DNA from: UBA685 sp049890115
Lineage (GTDB): Bacteria; Pseudomonadota; Alphaproteobacteria; Puniceispirillales; Puniceispirillaceae
Assembly: GCA_049890115.1 (NCBI GenBank)
Contig: JBMHCC010000002.1
Span: forward strand, 62,001-126,000
Direction: 5' to 3'
Length of the DNA: 64,000 nt
Shown one piece after another: positions 18,806 to 27,229 of the stretch. Under the pieces are notes generated by a model that saw only the letters and a list, made by a program, of their open reading frames with translations, was not told the origin of the DNA and ran no database searches. A program made the translations under genes and the position numbers. The number at the start of each line of letters is the position of its first letter. Within the stretch, counting starts at the first letter, position 1.

Positions 18806-20610
18806 GCGCCGCTGAAGTAAAAGATAACATTGAGCGTGATGTCTCGATTAGCAGTTTTGTCGGTCAAAATGAGGCTTATTATAATGCCACTTTTGAGCGT
18901 CTTCAGCGTGCTGAATTGCCACGCTGGCATGTCAATATATGGGGGCTTTTGCTTCCGTGGCTATGGGCATCATGGCGCGGTGTTTGGCTGATGTTCTGGC
19001 TGGCTCTGGCGATTGATATGACAGCCATTGTCTGTTTGATGCAGGTGGTAAAATTCACACCGCTTCTAGCTGAGGCACAGCTTAATCCAGACGCTAATAA
19101 AACTTTGATTCCCCGTTATTCAGGCTGGATTGAACTTTATGGCACAATAGGCTGGGGATTGCTGATAGCAGGGCGTCTATGGATGGGCTCACAGGCTAAT
19201 CGATGGTATTATAATCAATATAACAGATGGCGGATAATTGACAGCACAGCCAGCAATGTTGCAGCAAAGCGAATTATCATTGCTATTGTTATTATTGCGA
19301 TTTGTGCGCCAATTACCATTTATCGTGCAACGCAGTTGCGCCTTGATGAACGTGCTTGTCTTAATCAGGTGCGCGCTGGCGAGACGGTTGAAGATTTGCT
19401 GATTGAATATCAGGCAGCTGATATTGTTATTTTGGCAGATATGCTGAATGCCAAGCTAAGCTCAGCACAAGCAGATTTCGCGCGCCTTGATGCGCTTGAT
19501 ACTCTGACCGCTGAACAGAAATCTGAACGCAGCGCTTTGCGCAAAACAACGCGCTCTTATGAACGTCAAACAAAGGTCGTAAAGGAATATCAGGCGATCT
19601 CGTCAAAAGACAGATTTGACTGTGCCTTTATTGATGATTTTCCAACCCTAACGCGGATTGTGCCGCCAGGTGAGGTGCGCTATCGCCGCGTGCCAGATGA
19701 AGTAGCAATCGCCGCTGGTGATCTGGATGCAACGAAAATTCTGATCCAAGAAAAGCCGCCAGTTGAAGGGCGCCGTGTAACGATTTTCACCTATAATGCT
19801 GAGGCGATTGATACAAGCATTAATTATCTGCGTGCGAAATATGCTGGTTTCTTTGATGCGATGACGCATATTTTACGCCAGTCCCTATTGCGCGTTGAGG
19901 TGGCATTTATGCAAACACCTTGGCCTGTGACAGCCTTTTTATTCTTGGCGCTAAGTTGGGCCTTTACCAATCGGGCAACAACAATTTTTGTCGCTGGCTC
20001 ATTGGCATTTCTTGCTATATTTGAGTTATGGCAGATCGCCATGCAGACGATGGCCTTGGTGGTGGTGGCAACTGCCATTTGTGTACTTGTTGGCCTGCCA
20101 GTTGGTATTTGGATGGCAAAGAATAAGATGTTCCGCTGGATTACAGAGCCAGTGCTTGATGTGATGCAAACCATCCCATCATTGAGCTATCTTGTGCCAG
20201 CTGTTGCCTTTTTCGGTATCTCACAGCCACCAGCTGTCCTTGCGACCGTTGTGTTTGCGATCCCACCTATGGTCAAACTAACAGCGCTTGGCATTTTGCA
20301 AGTGCCTGAAAGCACCAAAGAAGCCGCATTGGCTTTTGGGGCATCTGACCGCCAGCTTTTGCGCAAGGTAGAGTTGCCGATGGCTATTCCCTCTATCATG
20401 GCAGGGTTAAATCAGACCATTATGCTGGCGCTGTCTATGGCAACAATTTCAGCATTTATCGGCGCAGCCGGTTTAGGTGCTTTGGTAACAGAATCACTTG
20501 GTGATGCACAGGCTGGTAAGGGCCTGCTCGCCGGTATCGCTATTGCTCTTGTGGCAATGATGATTGACAGAATTCTCCGTGGTATAAGAGCATCTTTCAG
20601 TCGAATTTAA
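18802..20610 (+). CDS. proW: Quaternary-amine ABC transporter permease with N-terminal extension
   Basis: The 602-aa permease is about twice the size of E. coli-type ProW cores. The C-terminal half (about residues 370-602) is the classic permease domain with the EAA-type loop (STKEAALAFGASDRQLLRKV). The N-terminal half has two hydrophobic segments around residues 45-80 and 100-175, including ANRWYYNQYNRWR, reminiscent of DUF2628-type proteins. A hydrophilic, partly coiled region (about residues 185-350) with CFID/ACLN cysteines follows and may be periplasmic. Long ProW proteins like this are known in alphaproteobacteria. It overlaps proV by 4 nt. Confidence 0.93.
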   Translation: MSAAEVKDNIERDVSISSFVGQNEAYYNATFERLQRAELPRWHVNIWGLLLPWLWASWRGVWLMFWLALAIDMTAIVCLMQVVKFTPLLAEAQLNPDANKTLIPRYSGWIELYGTIGWGLLIAGRLWMGSQANRWYYNQYNRWRIIDSTASNVAAKRIIIAIVIIAICAPITIYRATQLRLDERACLNQVRAGETVEDLLIEYQAADIVILADMLNAKLSSAQADFARLDALDTLTAEQKSERSALRKTTRSYERQTKVVKEYQAISSKDRFDCAFIDDFPTLTRIVPPGEVRYRRVPDEVAIAAGDLDATKILIQEKPPVEGRRVTIFTYNAEAIDTSINYLRAKYAGFFDAMTHILRQSLLRVEVAFMQTPWPVTAFLFLALSWAFTNRATTIFVAGSLAFLAIFELWQIAMQTMALVVVATAICVLVGLPVGIWMAKNKMFRWITEPVLDVMQTIPSLSYLVPAVAFFGISQPPAVLATVVFAIPPMVKLTALGILQVPESTKEAALAFGASDRQLLRKVELPMAIPSIMAGLNQTIMLALSMATISAFIGAAGLGALVTESLGDAQAGKGLLAGIAIALVAMMIDRILRGIRASFSRI

Positions 20611-20648
20611 AATTAAGCAGAAATCCAAAAAATTAATGGGAGGAAACA

Positions 20649-21602
20649 ATGAAAAAACTGCTTTTATCAGCTGCGCTTACAGCAGCATTAGTTGCTGGTA
20701 CATCGGCATCAGCACAAGAAAAGGTCATGATCTCAGACCCGAACTGGAATGGCGCACGCGCTGTCGGTCATGTGATTAAGGCCATTATTACTGACCAGAT
20801 GGGTGGTGAAGCTGAAATCCTAACAGGGATGAACCAGCAGCCAGTTATCTTTGCTGGTATGGATAAGGGCGATGGCTCGATTGACGTGCATCCTGATATG
20901 TGGATGCCAAACTGGCAGTCTGCATGGGATCAGTATGTTGATGGTAACGGCACTGTGAAAACAAATGCTGGCTATGCTGGTACATCAAAGCTGTATGTGC
21001 CGTCTTATATGAGCGATAAGCTGAAGTCGATTGACGATCTAAAGGATCCAGAAGTGGCAGCGATGTTTGACACAGATGGTGATGGCCTTGGTGAATATTG
21101 GGCTGGTGACGTCACATGGGCATCAACAAAGCGTTGGCAGATTAAATTTAAATCATATGGCCTTGACCAATATTGGGAGCCAAATGTGATTTCTGGTGAT
21201 ACATTTAAAGCTGGCCTAGCAGCTGCTTATGCGGCATCTCAGCCACAGCTATTCTATTATTGGACACCAGAAGCCCTGCATGTTCAGTATGATCTGACAG
21301 CTCTGGATGAGCCAGCACGTTTTGATGGTTGTGAAGATTTGGATCTGGCAGCTGAAAACTGGTTAGAAGTATCTGAATTTGAATGTGAAGGTACAGCAGC
21401 GACTGTTTATATTGCTTATTCAGCATCACTAGAACAGCGTAATCCAGCTGTTGCAGCAATGCTAAGCCGTATGCAGTTAACAGGCGATGAAATTGGTCTG
21501 TGGATCCAGGAAATGTTTGAAAATAAGCGTGACCCTGCTGAAGTGGCAGAAGAATGGATCTCTGAGAATCAGTCATTGGTGAATAGCTGGGTTAACGGCT
21601 AA
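20649..21602 (+). CDS. proX: Quaternary-amine ABC transporter substrate-binding protein
   Basis: This periplasmic OpuAC/ProX-type binding protein has 317 aa. The signal peptide MKKLLLSAALTAALVAGTSA ends near ASA-QE. The mature protein has the family's DPNWNGARAVGHVIKAI start and a tryptophan-rich region (DVHPDMWMPNWQSAWDQY) that could supply the aromatic cage for a quaternary ammonium or sulfonium group. GGAGG precedes the ATG at optimal distance, implying high translation. Glycine betaine, proline betaine and DMSP are all plausible ligands; sequence alone does not choose between them. Confidence 0.94.
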   Translation: MKKLLLSAALTAALVAGTSASAQEKVMISDPNWNGARAVGHVIKAIITDQMGGEAEILTGMNQQPVIFAGMDKGDGSIDVHPDMWMPNWQSAWDQYVDGNGTVKTNAGYAGTSKLYVPSYMSDKLKSIDDLKDPEVAAMFDTDGDGLGEYWAGDVTWASTKRWQIKFKSYGLDQYWEPNVISGDTFKAGLAAAYAASQPQLFYYWTPEALHVQYDLTALDEPARFDGCEDLDLAAENWLEVSEFECEGTAATVYIAYSASLEQRNPAVAAMLSRMQLTGDEIGLWIQEMFENKRDPAEVAEEWISENQSLVNSWVNG

Positions 21603-21631
21603 TCATCTTTCATTCGATCTATCGAAAAAGG

Positions 21632-21667
21632 GGCTGCGTCTTTCACAAGAAGGGCGCAGTCTTTTTT
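21632..21667 (+). terminator. Intrinsic terminator after proX
   Basis: The arms at about 21632-21643 and 21650-21661 (GCTGCGTCTT paired with AAGGGCGCAGT, including some G-T pairs) are followed by TTTTTT. It closes the DUF1989-GcvT/proVWX operon. Confidence 0.8.
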
Positions 21668-21691
21668 ATGTGATGGTATGATAGAGGCTAA

Positions 21692-22282
21692 TCAGGGCCT
21701 GTTAAGCAAGATAGGCGGTGTATCTAGATGGTTACGCCAGACAACAAGGCTCAGCATTGGTTCATCAGTTGTTTCAATCGCATGAGGTTGGTTTGTTTTG
21801 TGATATAAGCTCATGCCTTCGCTTAATTCTGTGTCCTGACATCCATCACGCTTAAATTGCGCTTTGCCAGAAAGAACAAGATATAGCTCTTCGGCTGGGT
21901 GGCTATGCCAAGGATAATAAAGACCAGCTGGCATATAAATTAAAAACAGACGAATTTTAGCAGAGCTAAAAGGCGCATCATTGCCAATAATGGCATAACA
22001 GCCAAGCTGCGCCATGAAATCAGTTGAAATTTTGCTGTCATGATAGATAGCGCGCCAACGCATAAAAGGCGCTGCTGTTATCATCGCATGTTGAAGCTTT
22101 GAAAAGGTTTTTGAGGCAAGCTTTGTATCTTGTTGCAATAATAAGCAAGGTGGCTTGATATCAGCTGTAACCGGTTGCGGTTCAATATCATCTGGAAATG
22201 GGGCAAATTCAGCTAGTACATGATGGGTGTCATAAACAGCTTTGCATTCTGCCAGTAAGGTTTGGTAAGGTGATTCACTCAT
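21692..22282 (-). CDS. dddQ: DMSP lyase-like cupin (DddQ type)
   Basis: This 196-aa single-domain cupin probably cleaves dimethylsulfoniopropionate to dimethyl sulfide and acrylate in the cytoplasm. The N-terminal helices and RWRAIYHDS segment resemble DddQ. The metal and catalytic set of DddQ is present: Y123, H128, E132, Y134 (motif HPAEELYLVLSG) and H167 (NQPHAIE). These correspond to Tyr120, His125, Glu129, Tyr131 and His163 of the characterised Ruegeria enzyme, with one extra residue before the last His. There is no signal peptide. It lies between a quaternary-osmolyte ABC operon and a divergent TRAP operon. The alternative is a related cupin of the DMSP-lyase-like superfamily without lyase activity. 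Confidence 0.78.
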   Translation of the reverse strand: MSESPYQTLLAECKAVYDTHHVLAEFAPFPDDIEPQPVTADIKPPCLLLQQDTKLASKTFSKLQHAMITAAPFMRWRAIYHDSKISTDFMAQLGCYAIIGNDAPFSSAKIRLFLIYMPAGLYYPWHSHPAEELYLVLSGKAQFKRDGCQDTELSEGMSLYHKTNQPHAIETTDEPMLSLVVWRNHLDTPPILLNRP

Positions 22283-22345
22283 ATCATCACCTAATCAGCC
22301 ATTGATTTGTTTTTCAACAATAATAAAGAAAATAATAATAAACCC

Positions 22346-22362
22346 TTTTTTACGGTAAAAAA
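22346..22362. promoter_or_regulatory. 17-bp perfect palindrome, candidate operator
   Basis: TTTTTTAC-G-GTAAAAAA has two perfect 8-bp arms around one central base. It lies in the 248-bp divergent spacer between the DddQ-like gene and the TRAP operon, 64 bp from the former's start. The size and symmetry fit a dimeric repressor site. The rest of the spacer is very AT-rich, so chance is not excluded. Confidence 0.45.
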
Positions 22363-22530
22363 TGCCCTAAATTACCAATTAGCCCGCCTTTTTTATTACA
22401 TTATGCTCATTTTGTTCCGTATCGCGGGATATCTTTTTAAAAATTTATTTGAAATTATCTCTTATCAGTTTACCTTCTTGTGTATCACACGTTTATGCAG
22501 GTCAGTTTGACCGTCTAATGGAGGAAACAA

Positions 22531-23622
22531 ATGAGTGAACAATCTCGCCGTAAGTTTTTGAAAGGTTCAGCGTTAGCTGGCGCCGGTGTTCTAGCAGCAC
22601 CAGCTCTTGCAACAGCTGCACCAACTACACTGAAGATGCAGGCTGCATGGGGCGGCGGTATCTTCTTGGAAAACGCAAAAGCATATGTTGACCGTGTCCA
22701 CGCAATGGCAGGTAAAGATCTGAAGATCGACCTGTTAGCTGTGAATGCTGTTGTTAAGACAAGCCAGATGCAGGATGCGGTTCACCGCGGCGTTCTGGAT
22801 GCAGCACACTATGTACCAGCTTACTGGTATTCAAAGTCAAAGACAGCCTCACTATTTGGTACAGGGCCATGTTTTGGTTGGTCATCACAAGAAGTGCTTG
22901 GCTGGTGCCATTATGGTGGCGGTATGGAGCTGTTTAATGAGCTGATGGGCAAGCTAGGCTTGAATGTTGTTTCATTCTTCAACAGCCCAATGCCAGCACA
23001 GCCACTAGGTTGGTTTAAAGAGCAGATCACAGACGCATCTCAGATGGAAGGTCTGAAGTATCGTACAGTTGGTCTAGCTGCTGACGTTCTGTTGGAAATG
23101 GGTATGTCAGTTGTTCAGTTGCCAGGTGGTGAAATCCAGCCAGCGATGAAATCAGGTCTGATTGACGCTGCTGAATATAACAACCCAACATCTGACCGTG
23201 ACTTTGGTATGCAGGATGTGTCAAAAGACTATCATCTGGCTTCATTCCACCAGTCACAGGAATTCTTCGAAGTAACATTCAACAAGAAGAAATTTGATTC
23301 ACTACCAGAAGAGCATCAGGCAATCTTGCGTCACGCATCAGAAGCTGAAAGCTCAAACTTCTACTGGCACAACACAAAGCGTTATGCTGGTGATTTGACA
23401 AGACTGAAAGAAGAAAGCGGCGTGAATGTACACCGTACACCAGATTCAGTCATGCAGGCACAGCTAAACGCATGGGATGTTGTTATTGACCGTATCTCAG
23501 CTGAAGATGAGTTCTTCGCAAGAGTGGTTGAGTCACAAAAGGCCTATGCTAAGGAAGTGATGAACTACTTGAACTTGAACCAGCCTGATTACAAGCTGGC
23601 ATACAAGCATTATTTCGGTTAA
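22531..23622 (+). CDS. dctP: TRAP transporter solute-binding protein, DctP family (Tat-exported)
   Basis: This 363-aa periplasmic receptor has a twin-arginine signal (SRRKFLKG, then a hydrophobic stretch ending ALATAA), so it is probably exported folded. The mature part is DctP/TakP-like: KMQAAWGGG, FGWSSQEVLGWCHYGGG and GLKYRTVGLAADVLLEMG contain the usual carboxylate-binding Arg region. GGAGG precedes the ATG at ideal spacing. Codon use leans strongly to AAC, TTC, GAC, ATC and CGT, unlike the neighbouring genes, which suggests high expression. A terminator follows, then the membrane subunits. The ligand is probably a small carboxylate, exact identity unknown. Confidence 0.95.
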   Translation: MSEQSRRKFLKGSALAGAGVLAAPALATAAPTTLKMQAAWGGGIFLENAKAYVDRVHAMAGKDLKIDLLAVNAVVKTSQMQDAVHRGVLDAAHYVPAYWYSKSKTASLFGTGPCFGWSSQEVLGWCHYGGGMELFNELMGKLGLNVVSFFNSPMPAQPLGWFKEQITDASQMEGLKYRTVGLAADVLLEMGMSVVQLPGGEIQPAMKSGLIDAAEYNNPTSDRDFGMQDVSKDYHLASFHQSQEFFEVTFNKKKFDSLPEEHQAILRHASEAESSNFYWHNTKRYAGDLTRLKEESGVNVHRTPDSVMQAQLNAWDVVIDRISAEDEFFARVVESQKAYAKEVMNYLNLNQPDYKLAYKHYFG

Positions 23623-23640
23623 TCTCGAAATCACAATTTT

Positions 23641-23675
23641 GTATCAGGAGACTTCGGTCTCCTGATATATTTTTC
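23641..23675 (+). terminator. Intrinsic terminator with UUCG loop after dctP
   Basis: A perfect 11-bp stem (23642-23652 with 23657-23667) is capped by TTCG and followed by a T-rich run. As in the TAXI operon, it sits between binding protein and membrane subunits and is likely partial, giving excess binding protein. Confidence 0.9.
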
Positions 23676-23711
23676 TTTATCTTCTATTGACTAGCTATTG
23701 GGGAAAAAAAG

Positions 23712-24272
23712 ATGAATTCAATCGTCTATGCTATTGAGAGCTTGAGCGTTTGGTTCGGACGGGCATTTGGCTGGTGTATTCTGGTTCTTACCTTATCCGT
23801 CTCTTATGAAGTGTTTGTGCGTTATGTGCTAAACATGCCAACAGTTTGGGCCTTTGATATGATGGTCCAGATGTATGGAGCTCTTTTCCTGATGGCAGGT
23901 CCTTATGCGCTGGCGCAAGACACCCATGTTCGTGGTGATGTCTTGTATCGCTTGTTTCCTGTAAAATGGCAGGCACGCATTGATTTCACATTATATCTTC
24001 TATTCTTCTTCCCTGGCATTTTGGCTTTGTTCTGGTATGGCTGGGAAATCGCTGCTGATAGCTGGCGTTATCAGGAAGTGAGCTGGAATTCACCAGCACG
24101 TATCCAAATTTATTTCTTCAAGACATTGATTCCTTTGGTTGCGTTCCTGCTGATTTTGCAAGGCATTGCAGAATTAATCCGCTGCTGGAAAGCGATGAAG
24201 TCAGGCGAGTGGATGGCACGCCTTGACGATGTGAAAGAAACTGAAGACATGTTAATGGAAGAAGCTAAATAG
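23712..24272 (+). CDS. dctQ: TRAP transporter small permease subunit
   Basis: This 186-aa membrane protein has four hydrophobic segments (near residues 15-35, 48-68, 90-112 and 135-155). It carries the DctQ features: VRYVLNMPTVWAFDMMVQMYG in the second helix region and a hydrophilic acidic C-terminus. It is the small membrane subunit needed for DctM function. It lies between the terminator after dctP and dctM (34-nt gap). Confidence 0.94.
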   Translation: MNSIVYAIESLSVWFGRAFGWCILVLTLSVSYEVFVRYVLNMPTVWAFDMMVQMYGALFLMAGPYALAQDTHVRGDVLYRLFPVKWQARIDFTLYLLFFFPGILALFWYGWEIAADSWRYQEVSWNSPARIQIYFFKTLIPLVAFLLILQGIAELIRCWKAMKSGEWMARLDDVKETEDMLMEEAK

Positions 24273-24306
24273 CTTTCCCACCACGCACAGATATAGAGAG
24301 TTCGAG

Positions 24307-25671
24307 ATGACTGATCCACAAGTTGCTATTTTAATGCTATGCCTGTTTATTGTGCTGGTGTTATTGGGTTTCCCGATTGCCTTCACTTTGCTCGCTATGG
24401 GCGTCGGCTTTGGCTATTATGCCTATTATCAGGGTGGTGCAGAGACCTTTGCTGATCTTCTGAATAATAATATTTTCTATCTGTTAAATCAGAATACCTA
24501 CTCAGTGATGGAAAATGATACGCTTGTTGCCATCCCATTATTCCTATTTATGGGCTATGTGGTTGAACGTGCGAATATCGTTAATCGTCTGTTCTATTCA
24601 CTACAAATGGCAGCGCGAAACTTGCCAGGCTCTATGGCGATTGCGGCTCTTATCACTTGTGCCGTTTTCTCAACAGCCTCAGGGATTGTTGGTGCGGTTG
24701 TAACATTGATGGGGCTGCTCGCATTCCCAGCAATGGCATCAGCTGGTTATGATAAAAAATTCGCATCAGGTGTGATTTGTGCAGGTGGTACACTTGGTAT
24801 TTTGATCCCGCCTTCAATCATGTTGATTGTATATGCGGCGATTGCTGAATTATCACCATTGCGCCTTTATGCGGCAGCCATGTTCCCAGGCCTTTTGCTT
24901 GCTGGTTTATATATCGTTTATGTGATTGTGCGTGTGTATTTTAATCCTAAGATTGCACCAAAGCCACGTGCCGAAGATGTGCCGCCAGCCTCAAAGATTT
25001 ATTTTGATTTGCTGGTCTCATTCGTGCCTTTGACATTGCTGATTGCAACAGTGCTTGGCTCAATCTTAGGGGGGCTTGCTACACCTGCTGAGGCTGCTGC
25101 CATGGGTGCACTTGGCGGCTTGGTTCTGGCAGCGATTTATCGCTCTTTGACATGGACAAAGGTGAAAGAATCAGTCTTTTTGACTGCGAAAGCCACAGCG
25201 ATGGTTTGTTGGTTGTTCATTGGTTCTTGGACATTTGCCTCTGTCTTCTCTTATCTTGGCGGTCATGATGTTATTGAACATTGGGTGTTGTCATTTAATC
25301 TAGAGCCATGGCAGTTCTTGATTTTGGTGCAGCTGATTATCTTTATCCTTGGCTGGCCTTTGGAATGGTCTGAGATTTTGATTATCTTTGTGCCAATCTT
25401 CTTGCCTATGCTCGATAATTTTGGTGTGAACCCATATTTCTTTGCGATGCTGGTTGCGTTAAATCTGCAAACATCATTCCTGACACCACCAATGGCGATG
25501 TCTGCCTATTATCTCAAAGGTGTTCTGAAAAGCCAGATTGAGTTGGTTGATATTTTCAAAGGGATTCTGCCTTATCTTGGTATCGTTATCTTCTCTATGG
25601 TCATGCTTTATCAGTTCCCTGGTATTGCGCTATGGTTGCCTGACTATCTGTTTGGTGAGTATGTACAATAG
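24307..25671 (+). CDS. dctM: TRAP transporter large permease subunit
   Basis: This 454-aa protein with about 12-13 hydrophobic segments forms the sodium-coupled transport channel. Family motifs include FPIAFTLLAMGVGFGYY at the N-terminus, CAVFSTASGIVGAVVTLMG, CAGGTLGILIPPSIMLIVY and the second-half LQTSFLTPPMAMSAYYLKG. With dctP and dctQ it makes a complete importer. The amidase gene begins 21 nt after its stop, showing cotranscription. Confidence 0.96.
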   Translation: MTDPQVAILMLCLFIVLVLLGFPIAFTLLAMGVGFGYYAYYQGGAETFADLLNNNIFYLLNQNTYSVMENDTLVAIPLFLFMGYVVERANIVNRLFYSLQMAARNLPGSMAIAALITCAVFSTASGIVGAVVTLMGLLAFPAMASAGYDKKFASGVICAGGTLGILIPPSIMLIVYAAIAELSPLRLYAAAMFPGLLLAGLYIVYVIVRVYFNPKIAPKPRAEDVPPASKIYFDLLVSFVPLTLLIATVLGSILGGLATPAEAAAMGALGGLVLAAIYRSLTWTKVKESVFLTAKATAMVCWLFIGSWTFASVFSYLGGHDVIEHWVLSFNLEPWQFLILVQLIIFILGWPLEWSEILIIFVPIFLPMLDNFGVNPYFFAMLVALNLQTSFLTPPMAMSAYYLKGVLKSQIELVDIFKGILPYLGIVIFSMVMLYQFPGIALWLPDYLFGEYVQ

Positions 25672-25692
25672 CCCTAAAGCGGTTTGATAATC

Positions 25693-27012
25693 ATGACGTC
25701 TGCAGTTGATATGGTCAAAATGATGCAAGCAGGACAGATAACATCTGTCCAGCTTGTGACGGCCTGTCTTGATAAGATTGAAGCAGAGAATGGCGAGCTT
25801 CACGCCTGGATTAGCGTTGATCGCGAAGGTGCTTTGGCGCGTGCTGAAGCACTTGATAAAAGGCGCAATCAGGGTAAAGCCCTTGGCATGCTTCATGGCA
25901 TCCCAGTGGGCCTAAAAGACATCATTGATACCAAAGATATGCCAACCTGCTATGGCAGTGAGGTAATGGCTGACAGACAGCCAGATGCAGATGCCGCGCT
26001 TGTTAACCACCTCATCCAAGAAGGTGCGGTGATTATTGGCAAGACTGTGACAACACCATTTGCGTTTTTGGATCATGCGGCAACACGCAATCCCCATAAT
26101 CATGATTATTCGCCAGGCGGGTCATCATCTGGGTCTGCTGCGGCTGTTGTGGCAGGTCATGTGCCGATTGCGATTGGTACACAGACTAATGGGTCAGTTA
26201 TCAGGCCAGCATCATTTTGCGGCACCTATGCCTTTAAACCAACTAGCGGTATGATTTCACGAACAGGTGTTTTGCAAACCTCTGAGACGCTTGACCAGAT
26301 TGGTATTTTTGCAGCGACGCTTGATGATGTGGCATTGGCGACAAATGCGCTTGCCAATTTTGACCCCTCTGATAGCGCATCATCAGCTAATGCGCGCCCT
26401 GATTGCCTCTCAATGATGCTCTCAGAGCCACCAATTTCACCAAATTTTGTCTGGATATCGATGCCTTATTTTGATCGTCTTGAAGATGATGCCAAAGAAG
26501 GATTGCTAGAAGTAGTGGATGCGCTAGGCGGCCAGGTTGAACAGATTGATGCTGAACATTCTTTCACAGGCTTGGTTGAATCACAGAAGATTATTCAAGA
26601 TTATGAAATGTCACGTAACCTTGAATGGTTGCTGCGTGATCATGGCGATAGGATTAGTGAAAAACTAAAAGCAACCTTATCACATGGGATTACCATTAGT
26701 GATGAAGCCTATGGTGAAGCTTGTGGTTTCCGTACCGATACCATTGCTTATTTTGAAACATTTTTCAGAGACTTTGATGCGATTATCGCGCCAAGTGCCG
26801 CTGGGCAAGCCCCTTTATTTGGCACGACAGGTGACCCCATATTCTCGACAATTTGGACTCTTTGTGGACTACCTTGTGTAACTCTGCCATTATTAGTGTC
26901 TCAAGCAGGGTTACCGATTGGGGTGCAGTTAATCGCAGGACGTGAAGAAGATGGCCGCTTATTGCGTACAGCGCAGTGGATGCAAACAACATTGAGCGAA
27001 CAAGACGCTTAA
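25693..27012 (+). CDS. Amidase (amidase signature family)
   Basis: This 439-aa amidase-signature hydrolase splits C-N amide bonds to a carboxylate and ammonia. The catalytic Lys is in VGLKDIIDT (about residue 76), and the cis-Ser and nucleophilic Ser lie in SPGGSSSGSAAAVVAGH and the following TQTNGSVIRPASFCG. The true start is taken as ATG 25693; an in-frame TTG at 25684 lacks support. Its place inside a TRAP operon suggests the imported compound carries an amide, or yields one during catabolism. GatA itself is unlikely because gatB and gatC are absent. Confidence 0.93.
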   Translation: MTSAVDMVKMMQAGQITSVQLVTACLDKIEAENGELHAWISVDREGALARAEALDKRRNQGKALGMLHGIPVGLKDIIDTKDMPTCYGSEVMADRQPDADAALVNHLIQEGAVIIGKTVTTPFAFLDHAATRNPHNHDYSPGGSSSGSAAAVVAGHVPIAIGTQTNGSVIRPASFCGTYAFKPTSGMISRTGVLQTSETLDQIGIFAATLDDVALATNALANFDPSDSASSANARPDCLSMMLSEPPISPNFVWISMPYFDRLEDDAKEGLLEVVDALGGQVEQIDAEHSFTGLVESQKIIQDYEMSRNLEWLLRDHGDRISEKLKATLSHGITISDEAYGEACGFRTDTIAYFETFFRDFDAIIAPSAAGQAPLFGTTGDPIFSTIWTLCGLPCVTLPLLVSQAGLPIGVQLIAGREEDGRLLRTAQWMQTTLSEQDA

Positions 27013-27025
27013 AAGGAGTTTTGAT

Positions 27026-27229
27026 ATGATTTCACCTTTGGTAAAAAAAATCACAGCAACGATTGGTACCATTTTTGTCATGGTATTTGTGCTTGGTTTG
27101 GCTGAATCAATCTCATCAGGATTTGCTGGTTTCTGGGGTGGCCTGCCATTTTGGATTATCGCATTATTTGTGATGTCTCTTGTGCTGTTTGATTTCTGGG
27201 ATGAAACTTTCCGTAAAAAATCAGACTAA
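27026..27229 (+). CDS. Small membrane protein, unknown
   Basis: The 67-aa product has two hydrophobic helices (about residues 12-30 and 38-56) and a charged tail (DETFRKKSD). AAGGAG is well placed before the ATG and the gap to the amidase is only 13 nt, so it is very likely real and the last gene of the TRAP operon. No family is recognised. It may be an accessory subunit or assembly factor for the transporter; this is inference from position only. Confidence 0.75.
   Translation: MISPLVKKITATIGTIFVMVFVLGLAESISSGFAGFWGGLPFWIIALFVMSLVLFDFWDETFRKKSD

Noticed and set aside
22307..22510. 67-codon plus-strand frame in the cupin/TRAP spacer
   Set aside because: It is AT-rich low-complexity translation without a ribosome site, in a region expected to hold two promoters.
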